Assembly (NCBI GenBank): GCA_028694405.1
Contig: JAQUTM010000002.1
Span: 1 to 36,584 of the forward strand
Length of the DNA stretch: 36,584 nt
Source: Oscillospiraceae bacterium
GTDB taxonomy: Bacteria > Bacillota > Clostridia > Oscillospirales > Ruminococcaceae
Direction of reading: 5' to 3'
The position numbers and the translations under genes are program-made. The notes beneath the pieces were generated by a model, which was given only the letters and a program-made list of their open reading frames with translations, was not told the DNA's origin and searched no databases. Within the stretch, counting starts at the first letter, position 1, and every line of letters begins with the position of its first letter. Positions 10,424 to 19,593 of this stretch are shown here, one piece after another.

Positions 10424-10720
10424 TTAATAGCCCCGCTCTATTTCAAAACCGGGACGGCGCACCAGCTTTTGCGCCACCGCCTGTGCGTGGATACCGTTTA
10501 ACCACGCCTTTATTTCGGGCAAAGCCTCGCGGCTTAGCGCAAAAAGCTTTTCGTCTACCACGGTGCTGTTTTGCAGGTTGTAATAGCCATACCAAACCAC
10601 AACCTGCAAGCCCTCTTGGCAGGGGGTAATTTTATAGTGAAAATCTTTTATGCTGCCGGTATATATGTTTTTATTTTCCAGCACCTCAAAGTTTGGGATA
10701 ATCATCTCGTCCTTTTGCAT
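10424..10720 (-). CDS. Hypothetical protein, 98 aa
   Basis: Intact ORF starting MQKDEMIIPNFEVLENKNIYTGS; no family recognised. Confidence 0.6.
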   Translation of the reverse strand: MQKDEMIIPNFEVLENKNIYTGSIKDFHYKITPCQEGLQVVVWYGYYNLQNSTVVDEKLFALSREALPEIKAWLNGIHAQAVAQKLVRRPGFEIERGY

Positions 10721-10987
10721 AACGGCCTCGCTTAAAAATTTTCTTATTTTTTGTTAAAATTTTATTTTTTTATCAGTATACATCAAAACTGCCCATAGCG
10801 TAACTGTTTTTTGTACTTTTGAAAAAAAGAATTATTCTCTTTTTAGGCTGATTTGCTTGTAGGTAAACGGTTTCACAAAATATTTACAGTAGACAAATTT
10901 ACCCTGTGCGTTTTATAATATTAAAAATAATTTTATTTTATGCACCCTTTTCAGCCATAAAATTTACAGGGAGGAGCCGCATAGATT

Positions 10988-12663
10988 ATGAACAAAAGCA
11001 AGGCGTTTTCCACCCTTGCCACCTGTTTGGTGGCGGTGTCACTTGCCATTATTATATTTGTTTTTTGTACTGCACCCTTTACCGCAAACCGCCTTAACGC
11101 TGCCACAGACGTTGCCTCTCTTAGGGACGGCTGGAGCCTGCTTTTGCAGGACGGCACGTTGCAGCCGGTGACAATGCCGTATACCCATAAGCAGACAGAT
11201 ACCGCCCCCTTTACGTTGACCTACACCCTGCCCCACAGCCAGGCGGATACGCTGCTGCTTACCGCCTACTACTGCAACACCCAAATACTGCTGGACGGCG
11301 CGCCTATATACAGCTACCAAACCTCTGCTGACTGTGCCAATTTTAAAACAGACGGCAAGGTGTACATGCTGGTTTCGCTGCCCGATAACAGCGGCGGCAA
11401 GGTACTTACGGTAACCTATACGCCTCAGTTTGGCGGGCTGAAGGGCTACCGGCTGGACACGCCTTTACTGGGCGATAAAACCAACCTTATTATGGACGCC
11501 CTTGCCGACGGGCTGCCCCATATGATATTGATGTTTATTTTGCTTTTGCTGGGCATTGGGCTGATGGTATACCATTTTATCAACACCCGCAACCCCCGCT
11601 ATGACGGCAATATGCTGTATCTTGGCTTGTTTTGCGTGCTGTGCGTTTGCTATTTAACGCTGCACCAAAGGTGGATACACCTTATTTACCCCAGCCACTT
11701 TGCGCTGTATGTGATTGAATTTTTAAGCCACGGCACCTTAATCATGCCTATGCTGCTTATCCTGCGTAATATCACAAAAGGTATTAACCACAAGCTTATA
11801 AACGCGGGGATTTCTCTTTGCATGGCAAACCTTTTTGTGCAGCTTGTGTTGTACTTTTTTACCCCCGTTGAGCTGCGACAAATGCTGCTGTTTTCTCACC
11901 TTACCATGATTATTACCCTGCCTATTATTATGGGTATTTTGTTAAACCCCAAAGGCATGATTACCACCGCGCGGCTTGAGATTATTTACAGCTTGGTGCC
12001 GCTTGGCATTTTTGGTGCGCTGGACATTGCACTGCACTATTTGTTTCCCAACACCCGTGGCGGCTTTTTTTACAAATTGGCGTAATTGCTTTTGTTGCCC
12101 TGCAATTTTACTATAACTATCGCCGCTACTGGACGCTGTTTTTGCGCAGCCGCGAAAACGAATTTTACCGCCGCATTGCCTATTTGGACGTGCTTACCGG
12201 CATAAAAAACCGCAATGCCTACGAAAGCGATTTAACCCAGCTTGACGCTGCCCGCGAAGCTTACGGTGACATTTGGTGCATTGTAATTGACTTAAACGGC
12301 CTAAAGACACTAAACGACGCTTACGGTCACGCCGCGGGGGACAGCCTGCTGCAAGCCATGGGCCATATTTTAGACAGCGTTGCGCAAAGGGCACACGGGG
12401 TATACCGCATAGGCGGCGATGAGTTTGTGGTTTTGCTTACCCACGGCCACATAGAGGCCACCAGCCGTTTGATAGAAGCTTTATATGACGAGCGCGCCGC
12501 CTACAACGCCGCTGCTGCCCACCCGCTTACCTTTTCTATGGGCTTTGCCTGCTACAACCGCGTAAAGCACACCACCTTGGCAGACATGGTACGCGAGGCG
12601 GACGAAATGATGTACAACGATAAGTTTTACCAAAAAAACAGCGGCTCTTCCCATAGGCAGTAG
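10988..12663 (+). pseudogene. 7TM (7TMR-DISM-like) plus GGDEF diguanylate cyclase, split by a frameshift at T7 (12065-12071)
   Basis: ORF 10988-12085 ends shortly after the T-run in GGCTTTTTTTAC. The next frame reads on without a stop through QIGVIAFVALQFYYNYRRYWTLFLRSRENEFYRRIAYLDVLTGIKNRN into GGDEF (YRIGGDEFVVLL), ending at 12663. Confidence 0.8.
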
Positions 12664-12695
12664 CCGATTAACCATGCAAAAGCAGAGATTTATAT

Positions 12696-13085
12696 AGCAA
12701 CTTTTAGACAAGCTTTAAGCAACGTTAGAGTAACCTGAAAGCAACTTTTAAGAAGCAACGTTAAGCCAGCTTTTAAGCAATCTTAAAGCAGCTTTTAAGT
12801 AATCTTAAAGCAGCTTTTAAGTAATCTTAAAGCAGCTTTTAAGTAATCTTAAAGCAGCTTTTAAGTAACGTTAAGCCAACTTTTAAGTAATCTTAAAGCA
12901 GCTTTTAAGTAATCTTAAAGCAGCTTTTAAGCAATCTTAAACTAACTTTTAAGTAATCTTAAGCCAACTTTTAAGCAATCTTAAAGCAGCTTTTAAGAAG
13001 CAACGTTAAGCCAGCTTTTAAGAAGCAACGTTAAGCCAGCTTTTAAGAAGTAACGTTAAACCAGCTTTTAAGAAGTAACGTTAAG
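12696..13085. repeat. Degenerate tandem repeat array, about 22 bp unit AGCAGCTTTTAAGTAATCTTAA
   Basis: Many consecutive copies of gcagcttttaagtaatcttaaa with variants gaagcaacgttaagcc; adjacent copies are self-complementary (TTAAAGCAGCTTTTAA). Confidence 0.95.
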
Positions 13086-13133
13086 CCAACGCCCTTACCG
13101 GCACAAAGCGCGGTAAGGGCGTTGGTTTGTTTT
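13086..13133 (+). terminator. Strong hairpin/terminator following the repeat array
   Basis: CCAACGCCCTTACCG / CGGTAAGGGCGTTGG (13086-13125), followed by TTTGTTTT. Confidence 0.7.
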
Positions 13134-13250
13134 ATAGCGCCACAGGGTGTGCGCCGCCTGTCTTTTATTGTGGTCTTTATTGCCGCTTTTATTGTGGTCT
13201 TTGTTCCGTCTTTATTGCCGCTTTGCTTAAAGGCTTGGGTAAAAGCAGTG

Positions 13251-14075
13251 CTATAAATTCAGCTCCTCCAAAATGGCGTTTGCCTGGGCGGCGGTAATAA
13301 TGCCGCTGTTAATGCGGGCGCTCAGCTCCGCTTGTGCGGCGCTTTCGGCATAGGCGGCGTCGCCGCCGTACAGGCTGTAGCTTAAATTGTACTGCCCACC
13401 GGCGGCATTTTTTGCCGCGGTATAGGCAGCCTGTTGGGCTTGCTGTGTGGTTTGCGCCGCGCCGCTTTGTGCCGACGCAGCCTTTGCCTGCAAGCCCTGT
13501 AAGTAAGTATTGTGCTTTAACGCCGCCGACAGCATATTTTCGTAGTAGGTGTCTGCGGCAGCCATGTTCTCTTTTGCAAGGTCACTCTCCACGCCTGCCA
13601 AGGCGGCAAGCTTTTGCTTGTACAGGTCGCGCAAGCCCTCTTGATACCCCGTCTCAAGGCGCAGATTGGCTGTTTCGGTAAGACCGCCGGCACCTGCCAG
13701 CTTATTTTGCTGAGGCATGGCAAGCTTTGCCTGCTCGTTGGAAATATACTGCTTGCGGGTGCTTTGGGCAAAGGCGGTTTCAATGCTTTGGCGCGCCACC
13801 GCCGCTTGTGCCTGTAGCTGTGCCTGCCGCTGTGCGCGCTGACGCTCTACCAGCGCCATATAGGCGGCCATGGCGTCATAGGCGGGGGCGGCGTTATAGT
13901 TGGCGGCAGCAGGGCTTTGGGCTGCGGGGCTTTGGGCAGCAGCGGCGCTTTGATGCGCTTTTTGTGCCTGCGCCGTTGCCGCACTAATACTGCCCGTAAG
14001 GATATTATTCCCCTTGCCCGAGCTTACAAGGCTGCCGTTTCCGGCAATGTCTGCGTCTCCTTTTACATATGCCAT
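13251..14075 (-). CDS. Ala/Gln-rich phage structural or ejection-like protein (cluster D, last gene)
   Basis: 274 aa, Ala/Gln-rich and helical, 3 bp from the holin gene; C-terminus LSARINSGIITAAQANAILEEL resembles XkdX-type motif. Confidence 0.55.
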   Translation of the reverse strand: MAYVKGDADIAGNGSLVSSGKGNNILTGSISAATAQAQKAHQSAAAAQSPAAQSPAAANYNAAPAYDAMAAYMALVERQRAQRQAQLQAQAAVARQSIETAFAQSTRKQYISNEQAKLAMPQQNKLAGAGGLTETANLRLETGYQEGLRDLYKQKLAALAGVESDLAKENMAAADTYYENMLSAALKHNTYLQGLQAKAASAQSGAAQTTQQAQQAAYTAAKNAAGGQYNLSYSLYGGDAAYAESAAQAELSARINSGIITAAQANAILEELNL

Positions 14076-14078
14076 AGG

Positions 14079-14549
14079 TTATTTTTCCTCCTGTGTTGCG
14101 GTTGTTGTGGTTGCGGCGGTTTCGGCTTGGGTGCGCACCCATTTTACAAGGGGCATTAAAAAGGGCACGTCAACACCCATGTCGCCGATGTTTTCCAGCA
14201 CGCTGATGATTTCGTTGGCAAGCAGCCAAAGGCACACCAGCGCCGCCAGTGCAAAATTTACAGGCAGCCCAACGTTTAGCGTTTGTGCCACATATGCCAG
14301 TAAAATATCCAGCATAATGCCAATGGCCACAAGCAGCCACATGGCAATTTTTTTGGCTATGCCCTTTATGCCTGTGCGGCTGCTGCGCACTTGCGCGCGA
14401 AAGGGCGCCGCCAAAAGCCCTGTAATATAGTCCATTACATTAGCACCTGCCAGTAAATACACCGGCACCGCCAAAATGCCAAGACGTGCCGTAAGCAGGC
14501 CCGCGGCGGCCGCAAACGCCGCTTTGGCGTGTTGCAGGTTTGGTTTCAT
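14079..14549 (-). CDS. Phage holin family protein (phage_holin_4-like)
   Basis: 156 aa, TM segments, VMDYITGLLAAPFRAQVRSSRTGIKGIAKKIAMWLLVAIGIMLD typical of this holin family; beside GH25 lysin. Confidence 0.85.
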   Translation of the reverse strand: MKPNLQHAKAAFAAAAGLLTARLGILAVPVYLLAGANVMDYITGLLAAPFRAQVRSSRTGIKGIAKKIAMWLLVAIGIMLDILLAYVAQTLNVGLPVNFALAALVCLWLLANEIISVLENIGDMGVDVPFLMPLVKWVRTQAETAATTTTATQEEK

Positions 14550-14677
14550 GGTACATTCTCCTTTTTGTTATAAATTGTTTTTTGTTTTAAATACAGCAAA
14601 GGCAGCATTTACACCGCTGATTTTTGCGATTATTTTGTTTGTTTTAAGCAGTGGCAACCTATTATCGTCTCTTTTGG

Positions 14678-15463
14678 CTAAGCGCCGCTTTGGCAAAGCG
14701 CCACCTGCGCCGGCACTTGCAGCCGCTGTGCCAAAGCCTTTAGCGCGGCACAGTCGCCTGTACTTACGGGGCCCACGGTTAGGTTGTAAAGCGGTGCGGC
14801 GGGTACGCTGTTTGGGGGCGACGGCTGCACATAAGCGCTGTAACCGTTTAAACCAAGGCCCTTAATCAGCGGGGGAAAATTTTTGGTGCAGGTGGATAAA
14901 TCCACTTTGCCGTCAATGCCCGCCACGGTGCCGCTGCTTGTGTACTGGTGCATGGCACAGGGAATGGTCGTATCGTATTTTGTGCGGTAGTCGGCTTTCC
15001 ATAGGGTGTATTTGCTTAAGTATGCCGTGTCAAACTTTTTGAGAAGCCACGCGGTGTAGCTGTAATAGCCCGCAAAGTAGCCCGCTTTTTCTAAGGTGCT
15101 GCAAAAGGTGTCGGTAATAGCGGTTATGGCGGCTTTGCCAAGGGTGCCCTGACGCTGTGTATTTTCCACATCGTAGTAAATGGGCAGCTCAAACTGCTTG
15201 CCTTTTAGCAGAGACAGGCAAAACGCCGCCTCCTTTTGCGCCGTTTTTACACTGTCGGCGGCAGAATAATAGTAAGCGCCCACGGGCACACCCTTTGCTT
15301 TAAAGCCCTTATAGTGCATTTCAAAAGAGGGGTCTGCCTCCATGCTTTGTGCGCCCCAGTAGGTTAAGCCACAGCGCAAAATAACACCGTCAATGTCCTT
15401 TGCACAGGCGGCGTAGTCAATTACAGGCTGGTATTTGCTCACATCTAAAATTTTGTATGCCAT
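14678..15463 (-). CDS. GH25-family lysozyme/endolysin
   Basis: KILDVSKYQPVIDYAACAKDIDGVILRCG...GVPVGAYYYS...PIYYDVENTQ...AMHQYTSSGTVAGIDGKVDLSTC are GH25 features. Confidence 0.92.
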   Translation of the reverse strand: MAYKILDVSKYQPVIDYAACAKDIDGVILRCGLTYWGAQSMEADPSFEMHYKGFKAKGVPVGAYYYSAADSVKTAQKEAAFCLSLLKGKQFELPIYYDVENTQRQGTLGKAAITAITDTFCSTLEKAGYFAGYYSYTAWLLKKFDTAYLSKYTLWKADYRTKYDTTIPCAMHQYTSSGTVAGIDGKVDLSTCTKNFPPLIKGLGLNGYSAYVQPSPPNSVPAAPLYNLTVGPVSTGDCAALKALAQRLQVPAQVALCQSGA

Positions 15464-15464
15464 T

Positions 15465-15584
15465 TTAGCCTCCTGTTATCTCATGTGCCTGTGCCTGTGT
15501 GATAATGCCTTTTGTTACAGCCTGCTGCACCTGCACGCCTGTCCACAAGCCTAAATTGTAAAACTTTTTTATTTTTTCAAACAT
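15465..15584 (-). CDS. XkdX-like small phage protein, 39 aa (not in ORF track)
   Basis: Minus-strand translation MFEKIKKFYNLGLWTGVQVQQAVTKGIITQAQAHEITGG*, preceded by GGAGGG; 2 bp from lysin start; matches XkdX-type pattern. Confidence 0.75.
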   Translation of the reverse strand: MFEKIKKFYNLGLWTGVQVQQAVTKGIITQAQAHEITGG

Positions 15585-15587
15585 GGG

Positions 15588-15842
15588 TTATCCCTCCAAA
15601 AGCGTATCGGTCATCATGGCGGTGTAAACCGCCTGGGCTTCTACTGTGTCCCATTGGCTGGGCTGTATTGCGGGGTTATTTTGCGGCAGCGGGTCGTACA
15701 CATAGCTGCCGTTTTGGTAGCGGTAATCGCCCACATCGCCCTCCGGTAACGTCTGTGCCAAAGCCATGCTGTCAGCGGCATATTTTGCATAGGTTACAGA
15801 TAACACACGTCCGTCTGTGCCTAAATTTAATGCGTATTTCAT
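15588..15842 (-). CDS. Small phage tail-associated protein, 84 aa
   Basis: MKYALNLGTDGRVLSVTYAKYA...DYRYQNGSYVYDPLP; directly after the tail fibre gene. Confidence 0.6.
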   Translation of the reverse strand: MKYALNLGTDGRVLSVTYAKYAADSMALAQTLPEGDVGDYRYQNGSYVYDPLPQNNPAIQPSQWDTVEAQAVYTAMMTDTLLEG

Positions 15843-15843
15843 G

Positions 15844-16848
15844 TTACTGTACTCCTTTTATTCCGTAAATTTTAACGGGTATATTATAATTATTATCTGT
15901 ATTATTTCCTGTTGGGATATAAGTGACATTATTTTCAAAAGATACACCATTATCACTCGTAGATATGTATCTAAAATGAAATGCAACATATGCTCCACTA
16001 TAGCCCCCAAACGTTATCTGGGTTTTTTCTCCTTTTTTACACATTACATAATCAGCAACTGTATTTCCTGAAATATATGTGTTTAATGCGATTACAACTC
16101 CATCATATTTGCTTAAATCCAATGCAAGTGTCTGCTCTGCAAATGTACTGCTGGGGCTTATATTTTCCCAAAGCAGTTTCATGCTTAGTTTGGTATCTGT
16201 ATACGCTTTGCCTTGCCCGGCTGTAAAGTTTAGCTGTGTGCCGTCATAGGTAAAGCTTACCCAGGTACCGATGTTATCCGCTGTCAGCGCAGCCTCTGCG
16301 CCTGTTGCGGTTGAGACAGCTGTGCCGTTTACGGTGAAGGTATCACCTGCGGCATATAGGGCGGTTACCAACATACGGCCGTTTGCGCCGTTGCCTGCCA
16401 GTGCGTGCACCGTGCCTGTTTTGGTTTGGGTGTAAATTTTTACGCCGTCAGCAGAATTTGCTGCGCTTGTTGCCAAATCTGCCTTTGCAACAATGCCGTA
16501 GCCGCTGCCTGCATACTCGCCTTTTGCCATGTCGCCCGCGCCCATTTCGATAATTTTTTCATCAATTTTTGCGTCGGTTTGTACTATAGTGTATGCGCCC
16601 ACCTGCGCCGCTGTTATGGCGTGGGGGTTTTGGGTGCTGTCCATATGGGCTTGCAGGGTTATGCCGTCTTTGTTATAGGTGTTAATAATGGTGTTTATTT
16701 TTTCCTCGTGCAGGTTGGGTATGGCGTCCATCAGCTGCTGTACGGCAAGGGTAATTTCCTCTGTGGTGCCTGTGGCGGGCGGGTCCGGCTGGCCTGTGTG
16801 CTTTTTGCCGGCGGTATCTGCGGCGGTAATGGGTAATAGCTGTGTCAA
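15844..16848 (-). CDS. Phage tail fibre/receptor-binding protein
   Basis: NPHAITAAQVGAYTIVQTDAKIDEKI is a common tail-fibre motif; beta-rich C-terminus; first gene of cluster D. Confidence 0.8.
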   Translation of the reverse strand: MTQLLPITAADTAGKKHTGQPDPPATGTTEEITLAVQQLMDAIPNLHEEKINTIINTYNKDGITLQAHMDSTQNPHAITAAQVGAYTIVQTDAKIDEKIIEMGAGDMAKGEYAGSGYGIVAKADLATSAANSADGVKIYTQTKTGTVHALAGNGANGRMLVTALYAAGDTFTVNGTAVSTATGAEAALTADNIGTWVSFTYDGTQLNFTAGQGKAYTDTKLSMKLLWENISPSSTFAEQTLALDLSKYDGVVIALNTYISGNTVADYVMCKKGEKTQITFGGYSGAYVAFHFRYISTSDNGVSFENNVTYIPTGNNTDNNYNIPVKIYGIKGVQ

Positions 16849-16921
16849 AAGTGTGTGCCTCCTTTTTTTGATAGCCTAGGGCCGTGCTTCCCTGTTCTTG
16901 TATAAGCATAACGGGTTATTT

Positions 16922-16943
16922 TGCAATATTATCCGTAAGTTTT
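16922..16943 (-). promoter_or_regulatory. Conserved phage-cluster motif, site 1 (cluster D)
   Basis: Plus strand tgcaatattatccgtaagtttt, 74 nt upstream of 16848 start; near-identical to sites 2-4. Confidence 0.85.
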
Positions 16944-17017
16944 AGCGGCTTGTAAAACCACAGGCTGTAGTTTATAATGAGTCTGATTTCTTTTTATGAC
17001 GGAAACGAGGTACCCAT

Positions 17018-17221
17018 ATGCTTGTTGTGTGGAGCTTGCTTGTACTTACCCTTGGCGTGTTTATGGTGATAACACCCCAAACCGTATATGCGTTTACCCA
17101 AAGCTGGAAAAACAGCACCGCGGCCGAGCCGTCGGATTTGTATTTGCTCAGCACACGCATCGGCGGCGGCTTTTGCTGTTTGGCGGGTGCGGCAGGCATC
17201 GTGGTGCAGTTTGTTGCATAG
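17018..17221 (+). CDS. Small membrane protein, DUF6199-like, 67 aa
   Basis: MLVVWSLLVLTLGVFMVITPQTVYAFTQSWKNSTAAEPSDLYLLSTRIGGGFCCLAGAAGIV; two TM segments with the SW(K)...EPSDLY..STR pattern. Confidence 0.7.
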   Translation: MLVVWSLLVLTLGVFMVITPQTVYAFTQSWKNSTAAEPSDLYLLSTRIGGGFCCLAGAAGIVVQFVA

Positions 17222-17340
17222 CCGAGGTGCTTGCGGGGTTTAAGGGTTTACGGAGATAAGCCTTTGAAAAGGCTTGGCGAAGCTTTTATAGATGTAACCG
17301 TTTACGCAAAAGCACGCCCCGTCCTTACTTAATATAAAAT

Positions 17341-17451
17341 ATGGGTTTGTAAAAAACAGTGGTGTGGGCTTTGCAAAAGCAAACAGCAAAACGCAGAGTT
17401 TTGCGCATTTGCCAAGCCGGCACAGCACCACCGATTTTTTTACAAACCCAT
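17341..17451. repeat. Long imperfect inverted repeat (MITE-like or large hairpin)
   Basis: ATGGGTTTGTAAAAAACAGTGGTG at left; CACCACCGATTTTTTTACAAACCCAT at right; internal CAAAAC/GTTTTG hairpin. Confidence 0.75.
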
Positions 17452-17553
17452 TATTTTTTTACCGTTTCAAAGCACACATTGCCCTATTAAGCGCAAACCC
17501 ACCTCATTAAAAAATTTAGGTTAAGCCTTTTTAAAGGCTTACGGGTTTGGGCA

Positions 17554-17632
17554 GCGCCCAAGCATACCGGTGCCCAAGCATACCGGTGCCCAAGCGTGCC
17601 GCTGCCCAAGCATACCGCTACCCAAGCATATG
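17554..17632. repeat. Tandem repeat, 16 bp unit GTGCCCAAGCATACCG, about 5 copies
   Basis: gcgcccaagcataccg gtgcccaagcataccg gtgcccaagcgtgccg ctgcccaagcataccg ctacccaagcatat. Confidence 0.92.
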
Positions 17633-17646
17633 CCCAAACGCCGCCC

Positions 17647-19542
17647 TTACCGCTGGGTATACGTTACGCGCAGGCCGTATAGTGCAAAGGGCTCGGTACG
17701 GCCGTTTTCAAGCACAAACTGAGCCTGTGTTTTGTTTTTTAAAAGCAGCGGTGCCTTTAGCTGCCTTGGCATGGTGTTGTTGCTGTAGGTAAAGGTGGCG
17801 TAGCTGAAATTGCTGTAGGTAAAATACCGCGCTTGAGAGGTATAGTCTTGTACAAGGTGCTTTGCGCCGCCTGCCAGCGCATACATGCGACAGCCCGTAG
17901 CGGCAAAGGCGCCAAGCAAAACGTACAGGCGCTGAAAATTCTTTTTAAAGGCAAAGCTGCCGCCGTAAAGCTGGGCGGTGTACCACGCCGCATAAACAGG
18001 GGTGCCGTTATCGGCATAGCAGGCAGTTTGCGCCTCGTCGGTGTAAAAGTATTCCATTTTGCCGTTTGCGGTGCCAAAGGCTAGGGTATCGTTTTTGTTA
18101 AACAGCACCCGCGCGCCTATATTTGTCCAGTAAAAAACCGCAAACTGGCGGTGACTAAACGGGGTATTTGCGTCGGTGCTGTACTGGGTGCCGTCCAAAA
18201 TGTACAAAGCGTCGTTTACCGCAATATAGCGCTGCTGGGCTATGGTTACCGCAAAGGCGTTTTGCAGGTTTGGCTCTGCCAAAAGGCGGCCGTTGGCGTA
18301 ATAGCTGCGCAGCTGGGCATAGCGCTCGCCCAAAACGTCACTGGGGGTAATGGCATAATCGCCCTTTTGGGTTAAAAACATGGGCTCGTTTTCCAAGTCG
18401 CTAAAGCAGTGGCGGCTTACGGCGCCCTCGCCCTGATAGCTGCCTGCGCTGATAAACGCCGCGGTGCCGTCATCGGCAAGGGTGCCTGTGCGCAAAAAGA
18501 TGTTGGTATCGTCGGCGGCGTTTTGCTTTACGGTGGCAAGCTTGTCGTTGATAATGCGGTAGCCCATAATGGGGCTGTCGCTTTGGCCAAGCACGGTGTA
18601 CCACTGGTCTGCAAAATAGGTGCCACCGCCTGCCGTGTCAAGCTGGCTGTACCAGTCATAGTTGCAAAACCCGCTGTTGCCCGCCACAAACAGACGGTCC
18701 CTGCCGCCGCTTACGCCGTAAATGGTTACAATGCCGCAACGGTTAATTTTATCGGCGTAGCCCTCCACCGTTTTTGCATAGGTGATGTACACATTGTCCT
18801 TTTCGGTTGGGCTTATGCCGGGCGGCGTGGCAAAGGTTACGGTGCCTAGGGTGCGGTTAACGGTAAAGTGGGTGTTTTCGGTAAGGGCGTGCAGCGTGCC
18901 GTCGGCTTGCAGGGTTTGTGCCGTTACGGGGGCTGCGTCTAAATCGGTGGCGCTCAGCTGGTACACCGTGGCTGTGGCGGTACCTGTAAATTTTTCCTGC
19001 CGCTTTGCACAAAGCAGGTTTATGGGCTCCAGCGCAACGCCGCCCCCTGTGGGGGTGCGTGCAATAATAACCGTGGGCACATAGGCAACGGTATCCAGCG
19101 GCTTTACGCTTTTGCCGTCGTAAACCAAAGCGCGTGTGCCGTCAAAAATGTACAGCATATCGTTTAGCTGTACGCTTTGGCTTATGGCGTTTGCCATGCC
19201 GCTGTACAGGGCTTGCTGTGGGGTAACCTGTACAGGCGGCGCGCCTGCGGTGTGGGCGACGGCAAGGTTTGGGTAAAGGGCGGTATCCGCATGGATAAGC
19301 TGTGTTTGTACCCCCTCCTTGGTAAAGCTGTGACAGCCGTTTATGGCACCGGGGTACACCGCGGCGGTGTAGTGGCCTGTGCGTTTTTTTACCTTGCCCA
19401 CGCTCTCTCGGGTTAGGTTTGGGGCATAAGGACTGCGGGTTTTATGCACATTGGCGGCGCGGTTGGTAAAATCGTTGCCGCAAAAGGTGTCGGTTTCAAA
19501 TACGGCTTGGGTGTAGCCCTGCCGCAGATTGATTTTTGCCAT
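17647..19542 (-). CDS. Podovirus-like tail tube/stabilisation protein (gp12-like position)
   Basis: 631 aa, beta-rich, MAKINLRQGYTQAVFETDTFCGNDFTNRAANVHKTRSPYAPNLTRESVGKVKKRTGHY...NGCHSFTKEG; follows a head-tail connector-like gene. Role inferred from order and style. Confidence 0.6.
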   Translation of the reverse strand: MAKINLRQGYTQAVFETDTFCGNDFTNRAANVHKTRSPYAPNLTRESVGKVKKRTGHYTAAVYPGAINGCHSFTKEGVQTQLIHADTALYPNLAVAHTAGAPPVQVTPQQALYSGMANAISQSVQLNDMLYIFDGTRALVYDGKSVKPLDTVAYVPTVIIARTPTGGGVALEPINLLCAKRQEKFTGTATATVYQLSATDLDAAPVTAQTLQADGTLHALTENTHFTVNRTLGTVTFATPPGISPTEKDNVYITYAKTVEGYADKINRCGIVTIYGVSGGRDRLFVAGNSGFCNYDWYSQLDTAGGGTYFADQWYTVLGQSDSPIMGYRIINDKLATVKQNAADDTNIFLRTGTLADDGTAAFISAGSYQGEGAVSRHCFSDLENEPMFLTQKGDYAITPSDVLGERYAQLRSYYANGRLLAEPNLQNAFAVTIAQQRYIAVNDALYILDGTQYSTDANTPFSHRQFAVFYWTNIGARVLFNKNDTLAFGTANGKMEYFYTDEAQTACYADNGTPVYAAWYTAQLYGGSFAFKKNFQRLYVLLGAFAATGCRMYALAGGAKHLVQDYTSQARYFTYSNFSYATFTYSNNTMPRQLKAPLLLKNKTQAQFVLENGRTEPFALYGLRVTYTQR

Positions 19543-19593
19543 GTGTTCCTCCTTTTTTGAGTTTGTGTAAGGCTTTATAGGGGGTGCTGTGTG

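Noticed and set aside
12696-13085. CRISPR array
   Set aside because: Repeats are directly adjacent and degenerate, with no unique spacers and no cas genes.
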